The translations under genes were made by a program, and so were the position numbers. From the NCBI GenBank assembly GCA_033182465.1, contig CP137323.1, forward strand, positions 1,116,001-1,180,000: a DNA stretch of 64,000 bases. Direction: 5' to 3'. Shown here one piece after another: positions 23,542-35,168 of this stretch. This DNA comes from Sanghuangporus weigelae. Taxonomy: Eukaryota; Basidiomycota; Agaricomycetes; Hymenochaetales; Hymenochaetaceae. Position 1 is the stretch's first letter. Each line of letters begins with the position of its first letter. The notes below the pieces were generated by a model. It was not told the DNA's origin, searched no databases, and saw only the letters and a list, made by a program, of their open reading frames with translations.

Positions 23542-24831
23542 ACGACTTTCATCTACCGTTTTGGCACTCACGCTTTAAAATGAACGCCGTTTGGTTCGGA
23601 ATGAGGACTTCAGGACTGATACCATACAATATAGCATACAATATTGTAATTACCTTACCTTGCATACCCAGTTCTCCTAAAACATTTACTTGGGCACCAT
23701 TCTGAATCTCTCCGAGTTCGGACTTTCGTGTTCTTCCTGTGCCTACTGAAGTCAAGTAATTTTCAAGATCGAGTTGAAATAACAGCTTCACTCCCGACAC
23801 GCTAAATAAAAGTTCTAGTGTCTAAGACGCGCTAACTTTGGGGGCTATCTGTAATTTCAAATAAGTGCTGCTTCTAGTCTACGGTTTTTTGTATCAAATG
23901 TTCCGAATGAAATTTGGTAAGTACGTATTCTCGGAGCTGCTCCTACAGCCCGTAAGTTCGAGTTCGAGTTCCTAGAGTTATTTTCAGAATCTATATCTGA
24001 CAGACTCGTCTTTCGCAAGGTAAAGCCCCAAACTCCATCTTTTTTATGACATGGAATATGTGCATGGCAAATCATAATAATAAGATCCACCTATAGCCAC
24101 TCGGGTTTAAACGATCCTTGACCCTGAATATCGCATCCTGCTCTGTTACTTACACATCCTGTCCACCAGTCTTCCATTTCGTGATTACAATCATTATTCG
24201 ACAAATATATGCGACGTCTCAGGACATCTCTGCTTGGAATACCGAGACTGAATACCTGCTCAGGATTCATTATACATATTCTACCTTGCGAATCATCGTT
24301 CCCTTGATATTGATGTATGATGATGTTCTCAACGGTCAGGGTGCGGAATTCGACAGAACAAGATTGTACGTACGCTTTGATCGAACATCAAACCAAAAAG
24401 TTATATCATCGGACGTTCATGTAAAAGGTATAGTCGCTTGGGAGTACTCAGACCGATGCCTAATGTGGACTTACGAAGTAAGTGGGACCTTCTCAACAGG
24501 CGAGGCTCACCACTTCTACATAACTTGATCGCTGACCCCACCGATCTCTGCACGGGAGTAGTACATGCAAGAAGAAACTCCGATCTAATGATAAAATATC
24601 TACATGTATAAACAATCGGTATAAAGGCATGCAATTCGTGTCTGCATGGAAAAAAATAACACACTCCACTATCAGGACACCAATCCCCCAGCTTGCACCC
24701 CGCTTACAACTAACAGTCAAAGGATGCAGCAGCACCTATACACTATATCACATCGTAATTCTCAGATCCCAGCTCGCTCTCCTCGTGGTACGTTGCACAA
24801 TTCGGAACCAGGAGAGCAGCGGGCCAGCAGT
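23542..24831. other. Convergent intergenic, AT-rich
   Basis: This lies between the 3' ends of the secreted-protein gene and the carrier gene. A 136-codon frame at 24118-24528 (+) has no recognisable domain and sits in AT-rich DNA; I leave it uncalled. Nothing else is seen. Confidence 0.35.
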
Positions 24832-26557
24832 TTATGAGTCCCCACGAATGAAATCAGTGAAGTTCCTCAGCTGCTCAAGCGTCAAGAAGATCAAGATCGT
24901 CGTAGGTTGCAGACGCATCCATCTATTCCATCAACCAAATTCAGTCTAGTCACGCTCACAGAATGGCAAATGAACGAAAAAAGACGTACGCGGGCACCCA
25001 ACCTCTAAACATCCACAGCGGACCTTCGTTCTTGAACGAATTCTTGATCACCGCGATACTTGAATTGGAACCCGGTCCGGAAGCATTCATGATACGACTC
25101 TAAAATCAAATTACGCGTCAGATCATCGGAGCATACATTTTCAAAAAACGATTATACCTTGATGACATCCGCAGGCGAACAAACTGTCGTTGCAACCGTA
25201 CCGGCCGCGAAACTAGCCGTGAAATGGCAATAGATATTGTCCTCGAAATATTTCGTCTTCAACAGTTCCGCCTTGAAATAGTCGTATCTGCGAAATGATA
25301 GGTCCATGATCTTTAGTCCATGAACAGCGAAGAAAAGAATATATTACGTACGAAGCCAATTGCGAAGCGTTCATCAAGATTGCACGGAAAACGTTGGGGC
25401 CGACGCCACGTCCGAGGGACGAAGCGCCTTCGTCACGTACCATCTATAATCAAGGTGCAAAACATCAGTATCCGAAGTGAAATCATGCGTTTAGTATTTC
25501 CTCTGCTTCCCTAGATCCAAGATGCAGGGATATATTTGTATCGAAAAACTCACGCGATAAAGTCCATCAAGAGAGTGCTTATAATTCAACCTTTTCTCAG
25601 GTGGCTTCGCGAAGTCACCTTGCATGCGAACCTAGAGGTTAAAAATAGCATGAAGGACGGTAAGGTATTCGTAACATTTTGTTAGGTTTCAAAAAGCTGA
25701 AATTATGAATTATGGCGCACCATGATGATTTCTACAGGTTAATGACGGCAATCGAAGAAATCAGAAATCTTGCGGTCACGTTGTTAATGTATTTACGGAC
25801 CTCCTGGATTGCCAACGAAACCCGCAATACCTCCAGCTAAATAAGAATAGTGAATTATAGATCAGGCCGAGCTTCACTGGGTGCATAAAGCGTTCTCATC
25901 ACATACCCATACTGCCAGCAAGCGAGAGCTTCCAAGCCGGAGCATTCGGACCTAAAACGCATTACAAGCCATAGTCAGCATACCCAATCTCTCAACCAAG
26001 CGCAACACAAGCGCAACTCCAACCGGATCGGAAGAGTTCGCGAAGACTCACCTGCCCCAACGATCTTCTTACTCTCATCGTACGCCCAGAAGCGACAGAG
26101 CGAATACGTCATCTGGCGCAGCCACGTGCCGGTGATACCGTCGAACAGTCCACGGGCACCCGCCGTGCGCACGGTCTTCTTTATCGACGCGATCATGCGC
26201 TTGTCGCCGGACGCTTGAAGGCGCACCTTTGTTAAGTCAAGCGGACTATATGCGCGTGTACGCGCGTGTTAGATAGACGTATGAATGAGTCACGCAATAT
26301 GATATGAAAAAGGGCGAGGAGAACGTACTGCGTGATGGACGCAGCAATGGTCGCTGCAAGACCTGTGCGTTGAAACCGTGAATATCAGCACCAACAACAC
26401 CTCCGCATCTTGCGACTTTTGAGTAAGGAACGGCAAGACACGTACCTCCCAGGTAAAACGGATACGGCCTTTTCTTTTTCGGAGCAGCAAGGGCTGTATC
26501 CTTAACCTCAGGAGCCTGCGCTGAGACAGCCTCGCGTGCAGCGTCGTTACTCGACAT
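24832..26557 (-). CDS. DIC1: Mitochondrial dicarboxylate carrier (DIC1-like)
   Basis: About ten short exons on the minus strand from ATG at 26557 to TAA at 24832, giving roughly 300 aa. The three carrier repeats are seen through their signatures: HPLDLTKVRLQ (first), NPGEIIMVRMQ (second) and CSPADVIKSRIMN (third), all fitting Px[DE]xx[KR]-type motifs. Other close matches to yeast Dic1 are GPNVFRAILMNASQLASYD and MFRGWVPAWMRLQPTTILIF. The protein exchanges malate or succinate for phosphate across the inner mitochondrial membrane. A Lys-rich disordered lead of ~35 residues precedes the first helix. The second signature requires an 11-nt microexon at 25721-25731. All junctions I checked keep frame. 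The gene looks functional. Confidence 0.9.
25721..25731 (-). other. 11-nt microexon of the DIC1-like gene
   Basis: The minus strand reads AAATCATCATG, with TAG before it and GTGCGC after it. It joins the exon at 25801-25836 (ending GGAG) to the next exon starting GTTCGCATG, and supplies the E-I-I-M of NPGEIIMVRMQ. Without it the frame and the second carrier signature are lost. Confidence 0.8.
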
Positions 26558-27626
26558 CTTCGCTTTCTAGTCTAGACGTAAAGATAACGCCGATATATAC
26601 TCTAGGTCCAAGTCTAGTTATTCTGTCCCCGACGTCGTCGTACGAGGCGTCGACACCGTTGCCTCCGAGCTATGCAAGACGATGGGAGAAGAGAACAGAG
26701 CAGGGATGGGAAGGCTTACACTTACAATAGGTTGGCTGAGCTGAGAGATCCCGTGTCCGGGAACCTCCATTGTTTATTCAGTACTGCAATCCAGTGAACC
26801 AGCTGACCTTCATCCATTCACTCTAGCATCCGTGAGAAGTTCATTCCTTTTCCTCACTTATCTCCGCTTCCCCGCATTTTCCCCGCTCCCACGACGTATA
26901 TTCTTTTCTTCCGAGTCGCCCAGCAAATCATTATGCACATCGCAAGCAGCCCACAGAGAAAAAGTAGAAAAAATCGAATTCTAATGCGATTCTGGTTAGA
27001 GAACCCGAACAACCGAAATTTCGTTTTCCTCAGGTTTCTCACGCGAAAGACCGCGACGATAAAGCTTACAAATTTCTCCCCCAGAATCGCTCCTCAACTG
27101 GCTTCCGATATCACCCGTGAACTCGCCTCACCAGCACTCACGGGCCTCCGCCGAAGCATCGCGATTCGCATTCTTCAGCAGGAATACGCTTCAATTCGTT
27201 CGTTCGACTGAAAGCTGAGCAGCATATTATTCATACGTTTAGATACGAGATACGTAAGGGAGGAAGGAATGACACGATTGGACGGCTGTGCCGGTGACGG
27301 ACCGACGGATCATTCGTTCACGAACTTTTTTCGGAACCCGCTCGGCGCGCGAGTCATTATAAGTATAAGTTATATATGGATACGGCTGAAATAAATAGAG
27401 CGTTTGCTTCAAATAACTTTCTATTGTCTCTTCATTAATCTACTCTACTACGGGCTGTATGAAACGCAACGCTCGGCATGACTCCGTGAAATCGACTGTC
27501 GCACTGCATATCAGACTGAAGATTCGTGTCAACTCAACTCTGCGCAAAACAGCCAGACGCGACGCGTCACGTCATCTCAATCAAATAATACAATATCTTT
27601 TTTCATTCCTTCTTTCCCAGTCTCAT
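26558..27626. other. Intergenic region
   Basis: This is the upstream flank of the carrier gene and the 3' flank of the SDR gene. A 92-codon frame at 26933-27211 shows no domain. Nothing else is seen. Confidence 0.35.
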
Positions 27627-28898
27627 TTACCAGCCACGCTTCTTAAAGTCCTCAACCGTCTCCTTTGTCGTCGTCAAAATATCACGAAACTTGATTCCAA
27701 GTACGTTCTGCGCCTTCGACGTATCGTATCGGAAGGCGTGTTGGTAATTCTTTCCTGCGCCTGGAGTGCCTTTTGGTATATCCGAGATACCAAGCTGGTT
27801 GGCCGCGTCAACTGTACAAGAAACTACTCAGTTTATCTTCGCTGGGAAGGAGAGAGCACGTACACCAATCCTGCCAGATGAACATGTCGCTTGACAAAAT
27901 GAATCGCTGTCCGCCAGCCTCTGGTACCTCGAGGGCACGCGCATGACCAAGAGCAACGTCCCGGACATCGACCCATGCAGCAGCCACCCCCTTCAAGTCT
28001 TCAGGAGTCTTTGTTTTGGAGAGAAGGGCCTCATAGAAAACTGCTTGACTCGTTCCAAGATCAGCTACTGACGAAATTTCATTGATGTTTGGACCGAAGA
28101 CGAAGGGCGGGCATAGCGTAACGAGATCCCAGGAAAGAGAGGAAGCGTTCTTGGAGACGAATTCCCAAGCAGCTGGTAAGATAGAAAAATAGTAAGGAAC
28201 ACATACGAAGACAAGTGAGGACAGCTACTCACCCTTCTCAGCGAGTGACTTAGAAGCACGATACTTCTCTTGACCCGGCGCTGCACTGCCTTTTTCCTTT
28301 ACCAAAGTGATACTAGCTTCATTCCAGCTGCTCTCATCGATCAAGCCGCTCGAGTCCGGGTTAATGACGGATGCGACTGAAGACGTCACCACAATGCGCT
28401 TCAATCCCGTGCCTCTAAAAATACCAAAAACAAGGATAACACAAAGAAGTGCATGTAACGAGTAGTAGTGCCGCTCACCCGAACTTCAGCGCAGATTCTA
28501 GCATTCCGACTGTACCCTTAACAGCAGGCTCAATCAATTCTGCAAGACGTATCTCGCATCAGTCTTTCATGAATCATTCTCTGCTTCTATGGCCACTTAC
28601 CATTCGGATCGTTCGCCTTCATATGGAACGGCGATGCCGTATGCTCAACTGCATCCACACCCTTCACCGCTTCATCAAACGCACCCGGCTTCGTGATATC
28701 TGGCACAACGACCAATTCTAACTTTCCACTATCCACCTCACTCTTAAACAATTTCTTCAAATATCCCGTTTTAGATTCGGAGCGCACAGTTCCACGGACG
28801 GAATAACCACGCTCGAGGAGCGTGCGTACAACCCACGCGGCGATGTACCCGTTCGCGCCAGAGACGAGGACTTTAGCTGGTGCTTGAACCGCCGGCAT
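27627..28898 (-). CDS. Extended SDR reductase (dihydroflavonol-4-reductase/GRE2-like)
   Basis: Five exons on the minus strand: 28601-28898, 28479-28539, 28233-28414, 27864-28172, 27627-27811, joining in frame to 344 aa. The N-terminal nucleotide-binding motif is VLVSGANGYIAAWVV. The active site has TSSVASV with YRASKSLAEK, the YxxxK pair of SDRs. Substrate-side landmarks are PPFVFGP and WVDVRDVALGHARALEVPEA. Fungal members reduce aldehydes, ketones or methylglyoxal with NADPH; the substrate here cannot be told. A TATA box (TATATAAAA on the minus strand near 28971-28979) lies about 75 nt upstream. It is the only intact member of three local copies. Confidence 0.9.
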
Positions 28899-28970
28899 TT
28901 CTATCTAGAGCGTATGTATGTGAAAGAAGAGAGCAATGTCGACTGGGAGGGTTTGTGAGAGCTCTGGCTT

Positions 28971-28979
28971 TTTTATATA
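28971..28979 (-). promoter_or_regulatory. TATA box of the SDR gene
   Basis: The minus strand reads TATATAAAA about 75 nt upstream of the start codon at 28898, a typical distance for this window (catalase is about 90 nt). Confidence 0.45.
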
Positions 28980-28986
28980 TGCGATA

Positions 28987-30477
28987 AGTTCCTAATGATG
29001 ACATTATTATTGGTAAGGTAAGCATGCATACTCGTACTTTGTAAGCAGATGAGAATCGGTGTTGTCGATCACGGATCAGGGGATGACGCAGTGACGTTGC
29101 CGACTGGAAACGCCTAATCCGTCGATCGTCGCTACATATTTTTTTCCACAACGTTTGGTCCCGCTTTCAGACTTGGCCCATATCCCAGAACTGCGAGTAG
29201 CATTCTACCGATACGTCTGACTACAAGACAGATGCTGAAGAAACCTGCTTCATTATATACTTCGATGAAGCTTTCTAAGAAATCCTTTCAACAACAGGAT
29301 AACTCTTACTTCATCACCAACCCCACAGAATCACTTTCTACGCATGTGAGACCAACCTGCCATCTCTTATACTTATACAAACACCTACCCGATATCCGAC
29401 GGACTCCTGTCTTCAGCTTTTGACGCTATCAACTTTTTATGCTGTCTGCGCTCGGAAGTACTCTGCTTTTAGCGACGAGAGCCCCATTCCCTTATCTCTG
29501 CAATTCTTTCGGTACCGAAGACGAGCGGAGTTTTGCCTAACGACTTTCCAGGCCGAAGCATTATTTGTTTAACAACAATGGTGAAAGGCCCGCGCTTTCG
29601 ATTAACCTCGATGAAAGCGTTTTATTCACCGAGACACACGACTTCCATACTGTGCATAAAAAACCAAATGACTCGGCGGAGATTAGACTACCACTGCAAA
29701 GTTGACCTTCCTCTTGATTGGAGTATACTCACACTCGCCGTAAAGTTGACAGAGGATATACCGCATATGAGAGCTCAGATTTGGGTCAGTGGTCCATTCA
29801 GTTCACTGGAGATCGCCGTAAGTTTACCACAAATTCCGAGCAACCCATCAATCCGTGTTCTGTCTGAGTAAAGAGGAAAACCCTACAATGCTCGGACTTA
29901 AATTCAGCTTCGACCAAGTACATTCGCCACTTGGAAGCAATCAAATTCGCGATCAAAAGGAGCAGACGAGTGTCTGCGGTACGATAGAGTAAGACTACAT
30001 TGCTGATTCTCATTTAAAGCGCACTTGTCGATCGCTCAGGAGTCTTCAGCAAGATCACACTGCTATCACAAACAACTTTATTTCCGATTCTCTGCTGTTT
30101 CCTTTTGTTTCGATCAATAACTCCGCGCATGCCCGTCAACATGTGGGCAATCATCCCTTCTCAATCTCAGGGCAAATTCACAGATACGATTCGTGTCGGC
30201 ATGTGCGCTACCCTTGGAATCTACATTTCGAACAATCATTGCCTGACCGAATCCATGGCCGTGTAACAACATCTGACTTAGAACTTGTCCTAGATTTTCG
30301 TCGAAGCCTTGGCTTGATCCTGAGCAGACCACGCAGCGGATCGGCAAGTAACTAATCAGATATCTTCCGGTCAATTTGTTGGAAGTATAAGAGAGCAATG
30401 AATTCCGTTTCCACTGGAAGTATCAGTCACAGATACCACCTTCTATCTCACACATTAGTCGCAAACAAACCCGCAAT
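28987..30477. other. Intergenic region between SDR copies
   Basis: No gene is seen. Open frames at 29533-29871 (+) and 30114-30398 (-) show no domain and no exon structure. Confidence 0.35.
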
Positions 30478-31829
30478 ACAACCTCCTCGTAATTGGCTCA
30501 AACGGATACGTAGGTACTTGGATAACTCGTGTTGAGAATGTACTCAGTCTGATGAATATAGTAGAAGACTCTTTTTGTATACCTATTGAGAATGTACTAC
30601 AAAGGAGCGTAAGGACATAGTACTGTGCGGAATAATGTAGAGATGCCTCACCTCAGTCTGATGAATATAGTAGAAGACTGAGGTGTTATAACGAGCGGCT
30701 GGTAGTTTATAAAGGAATCAAAAAGGAAATGGTCTGAACATGAATCCGACGATCACGACGATCAATTCTCAACAATTTGCACAACCTTCAAAGACAAGGG
30801 AGACTCGAGTTTGCCATCGTACCTGACATCATCGCTGCCGATGCATTCGATGAAGCCGTCAAGGGTGTTGATGCAATCATTAACGCAGCTTCGCCTACGC
30901 ATCTGGAAGCGGTCGATCCAGATGGTATGAACAATCTCGATGAGCGTATCTGACTGCTTTTGCTCATGACGTCGCGTTCCAGGGCAAGTCATCTCCGCCG
31001 GAGGTGGAACTTTCAGTATCCTGAATTCGCACTTAGACAAGCGTGAGTCTCTATCAATGCCCATGTATCTTTTCGATCTAAGCAATGGCTTAGCGGTCCT
31101 CAATTGAAGCGTGTAATATACACATCGTCCGGAAAGGCCGCGAAGCAGGTCAGTATGATAAATACCATGCGTCCAAAGATATAGCAGCGAAAGTTGAGTC
31201 CACCATTCTCTTACTCTTTCTACGAAAGCATACTTATTCACATGCGATCAACGCAGCTTCATGGAGCTTCGTCTTCGATCATAAATCAGATATCACCTGG
31301 GACCTCTCCGTAGTTTGCCCAATCTATGTCTTCGGGCCCGTACTACGAGAAGTAAACTCTCCCGCTGATCTTAACAGCAGTTCCGCAATGTTTTACGACG
31401 CACTCGTCGCGAAGGACAATAAGGCAACTCTAGAGGATCTTGCTCCCATTAATATTGACTGCGACTGGGTGGACGTGCATGACGTAGCTCTCTGCTATGT
31501 TCGCGCTCTCGAAGTTCCGGAAGCCGGAGGAGAGAGGTTCATTCTCACCTCTCGGTATTCATCTGGCAGGATTGGCGTATTCCCTCAAACTTCCACCATT
31601 GTCATACGCTCTTTGATACTTCTGTGAACCCAGTTGATGAATGAGCTAAAGAATCAGATACCAGGCTTCAACGGGCCTGTAGGAAAACCAGGCGCTTCGA
31701 AGACTTTATCTGTTCGATATAGTGCTGGATGAAACAAAGGCCCGTCGAATGTTCAACATCGAATTTCAAGACATGTTGACTACTACAAAGGACACTTTAG
31801 AGGACTACAAAGCTCGGGGTCGAATGTAG
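30478..31829 (+). pseudogene. Third SDR copy, interrupted and frameshifted
   Basis: On the plus strand, opposite to its two paralogues. It starts with YNLLVIGSNGYVGTWITR near 30478-30530, the Rossmann motif. Unrelated DNA follows to about 30750, and then LEFAIVPDIIAADAFDEAVK resumes the reductase. Later parts include QLKRVIYTSSGKAA, YHASK (active-site YxxxK), VVCPIYVFGPVL, WVDVHDVALCYVRALEVPEA and a C-terminal end at a TAG at 31827-31829. The frame slips just before the expected FIWQDW stretch near 31550. No start codon or full set of splice sites is seen. It is more divergent than the other two copies and is a pseudogene. Confidence 0.75.
30531..30700. repeat. Insertion with direct repeats and a hairpin inside the SDR pseudogene
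   Basis: A 28-nt direct repeat occurs at 30543-30570 and 30652-30679. The second copy is flanked by an 11-bp inverted repeat (CACCTCAGTCT at 30649-30659 and AGACTGAGGTG at 30675-30685). A shorter direct repeat, TTGAGAATGTACT, occurs at both ends of the left half. It falls exactly where the reductase coding sequence is interrupted. Confidence 0.55.
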
Positions 31830-32003
31830 ACATGAGCGCGCTTCAAGATCTGGCTCAACACACACCCAGGACTTCAACAGCGGATTGGATGGAGCGATAG
31901 TTTTCTTCAATTACCAGTCATCTAATATCATACACGTTGTGCACCGAAAAACTAAAATCCTACTCGTGGTAATTATTCACCACGGAGGACAGATATCCGC
32001 AGG

Positions 32004-32441
32004 TTACTTGCTGGAATTATCATATCCCATCATGTTCTTTGCCTTGTCCACCAACGATTCCTAGCAGATAGTGGTATTAGAATCAGGCGAGGCGATGAGT
32101 TAGATCAGAACACACGGAATTCTCGTTGGAGTTGCCACTAAACATGTCACCCGCCTGCTGAGTGTACGACTTCTGGCTCTGTAATGATAAAAGTGTTACA
32201 CAGACGTAAGAGCACAGTGAGTAACTAGCTAAATACCTCAGGCTGCGCGCTTGACGCAGCAGAGTCGGCCTTGCCTTTCACGAAGTCGCCCGCACGTTCG
32301 GTAGAAGACTTCTCGCTCTCCGGCTGAATTAGAAGATAGGCCGTTAGAGCGCAATGTAGACAGACACGGGCGGCAGAACTGGCTTACCTTCACGGCATTC
32401 TCTGCCTTGTCAGTAAAGGACTGGCGCATATTGTCAGACAT
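32004..32441 (-). CDS. HSP9/HSP12-family stress protein
   Basis: Four exons on the minus strand join to about 86 aa: MSDNMRQSFTDKAENAVK, then PESEKSSTERAGDFVKGKAD and on to QPE, then SQKSYTQQAGDMFSGNSNENS, and ESLVDKAKNMMGYDNSSK to the stop at 32004. This is the short, highly charged, Cys-free layout of the HSP9/HSP12 family. Those proteins are disordered in solution and fold on membranes, where they stabilise them under heat, osmotic or stationary-phase stress. The promoter has a TATA box, an AGGGG stress-type motif and a perfect palindrome. Intact. Confidence 0.85.
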
Positions 32442-32547
32442 GTTGATTTCGAGAAAAGGGTGTTGCAGTTGATCAACGAAGACGAAGAGACAAGTGGAAG
32501 TGGGCAGAAAAGGGAGATAGTTCGTGTCTGCACTTTTTTGCTCGCCT

Positions 32548-32621
32548 TATATACCCCCCGCGACGGGTCACGCGAAGCTGTCACTTCCCAGCTTCATGAC
32601 GCGTTGAACGCGTCATAGGGG
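32548..32621 (-). promoter_or_regulatory. HSP12-like promoter: TATA, palindrome and STRE-like motif
   Basis: On the minus strand TATATAA (32548-32554) lies about 107 nt upstream of the ATG. Further up is a perfect inverted repeat, ATGACGCGTT and AACGCGTCAT around one central G (32596-32616). It touches AGGGG (32617-32621, plus strand), which reads CCCCT on the coding strand and matches the yeast stress-response element. Confidence 0.55.
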
Positions 32622-35168
32622 CGGGTAGCCATCGAGAACGGAGATCGAGAGGCCACTCGCGGTGCGTCGATCAAGAGCGCGTATCGGTCTTCGAATTTTC
32701 AGCTCCGGAACAACAATGAACATTTTGGACACATTCAGAAGCCTTGCGCGAACAATTTTTATGCGCCGGGTCGGATACCCTCCAGTAAGTTACTGATAGG
32801 CGTGAGCATTTAGGGCGGATCTCTCACAAAGTTGGGGCGGCGTGTTGGCTTTTGAATCTTGTCCGAGTTTGCGCGCCTCTCTTGGCTGACGAAGCGTAAT
32901 GGTTCATGGTCATGGGATCGTGTTTCTTCCAAGTTAAAATCCGACTCCAGATAGCTTGGCACAAACTTTCCGGAAGAAATGGGCAAGCTATAACGTCCAT
33001 GCGATAAATTATGGTTTCCTTTCTGTCTCCTGGCATAAGTTGATGTTCTGTACAATCTCGCATAAGGTCGCTTCGTTTGTTGATCATCAACAATTAGGTG
33101 AGTAACGACTCACAGGAGAAGGTGAGGCGACCGCCACCCTGACGACATGCGGGTACCCTTCAGTTTCTAAATTGGACCGGGCGATGTGAATGTGGGATAT
33201 ATCACCAGTCGCCAGGAACGTTTGACAAGCGAGCCTTTCAATGAGCACACCCTGGTCATAATTATGGCTCATTGTCTAATATAAACCACAGTGATTAAAG
33301 CTCGCTCGCGACCATAATCCATTCCAGCGTATTGCCTAGCGATGGCGAGTGTTGCGCTTGTGTTGCGTATAATACGCGAAACCTAGATGATGCGATTCAC
33401 TGTTGCGTCTGTGGCATGTCGGGCTAGACATAGGCACATTTCCAACGCACCCATTCCAAGCCACTCAGGAAAGAGAATCAGTGCGTTGCCAAAAGTCCAC
33501 GTTCGGAGACTCTGGTCCATGTGACATTCGAAAACGCAGAAAAGGACACAGCACGGATCGTAATCTAATGAAATAGGTTGGTTTTCATTACTTCGCTCGT
33601 CCGACTCGGAATGTGCTGAGCTTCGACACGAACAACATGCAGGTGAAACATTCTTCCTGCCAAAAGATTGAGTGAATAAAATGTCTATTCAGTTTTCACA
33701 CCAATTACTTCATCTGGGAGTCGTTTGAGTCGTCAAAGCTGGGAGTCAAGCTTGTGGAATCTGTGAGAGCGGTAGAGACGGGCCGAGATAGCATGTGCTG
33801 TACATACGCTCGAAAATTGAACAGATAGAAGTACAATCATTTAGTTCACCTATAGCGCGAGTCCTATTGCAAATGATACAGTGCCTTCTGCCTACTCGCG
33901 TACTGGGCCGTGCCCTTTCTCATTGCCAGTGATGGACCGTTTTCTCGCCAATGCTGTCGCCGGCATCATTCAGAATACATGACAGGAGTAGATCAGTTTC
34001 CCAGGCTTCACGATATAGCATGAAATCACAAACTCAGACTCACTCTTCAACTATTGAATTGTCTAGAAACGCCACAAAGACTACATAGCAATCAACTTGC
34101 GTGGAGACGAGCAGTCCGATAAAGCGGAGAAGAGGCGAACGTTCGCGGGCATCTCTAGGCTATACTATAAACTCGCATGTACCGGTTCTAATAAGATTTA
34201 ATTAATTCAAGCATTTGTTAACCTCAGAGAACAAGTCAATGATACTCGTGGAGCAAGTAGAAATTGAGTGCTTGACGAGCACTGATTTATGTCTCACCAA
34301 TTGCTCAAAACTGCCAATCAGGCACGATCGGCAAATTTCGAGGTCTCTCCAAATCGGGGAGGTGCGCCGTCACCAATAAACCCAATTAGTATTATGAATA
34401 GGATTCAGGCAAACTTAAACACCAATTTGGTCTTATCCAGAAAAACCAATCATACAAGATGCGCTTCCTATGAAGAATTTCTTTCCAGAGGTTTCTGCGT
34501 TGAATCTTACAGCGATTTCTCTCACACTGCACCTCTGGGTCCGAGGCAACAAGCATGGAAGTGAAGGCGGGAATGCGTAAAATGAGAATGTTCGCCAACA
34601 TGTATTCATGTATATCAAATCACGTCGCTTGTTTTGCAGCGGCGCGGTGACGGATATAGCTGCATTATGCGCATGTATAGCGGAGAGATGAGCTGCATCC
34701 ATACTTAAGTAGCTTCCACTGTGCCGACTGGCCATCTTGTTCTTCGACAGAGGTGATCATGATCAGATAAACTGGACAATTCTTATCAGGTCCGGAATAG
34801 GGAGCCGAATTAGCCGAAAATCTCCTCTTTGTTCCGTCGCTTAGACGGTCTACGCCGCGGTAGCGATATCCAATTACGGTTATGGCACCCCTGTTTCAGT
34901 ACAGAGAAGGCACGTAGGTTTACCGCCACAATCCTGATTTATGGAGAAATTCATTACCACCCTGACAACACAAGAACCTATAATATCCGGCGTGCCCCGC
35001 CTACAACTCATCCTTTCCCCTGCACGCACGCCGTACTCAACCGTCGCGCGGCGCTTCCAAGAGTACTCTGAGCGGAGCGGGACCTCATTATACATTGTAC
35101 ATTCTACCGTATACTATCTTCCAAATTCGTGCCATATTCAACCTCTTGTTTTCTCGCCACGACTGGAA
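32622..35168. other. Gene-poor region
   Basis: I find no gene with exon structure or a domain here. Small open frames near 32.8-33.1, 34.3-34.7 and 34.9 kb look like chance frames. The last few hundred bases are the promoter of the next gene. Confidence 0.35.

Noticed and set aside
24118-24528. 136-codon plus-strand frame
   Set aside because: AT-rich intergenic DNA between convergent genes; no recognisable domain and no splice structure around it.
30543-30679. Possible CRISPR-like repeat pair
   Set aside because: Only two copies of the 28-nt unit, in a eukaryotic pseudogene; no array or cas genes.
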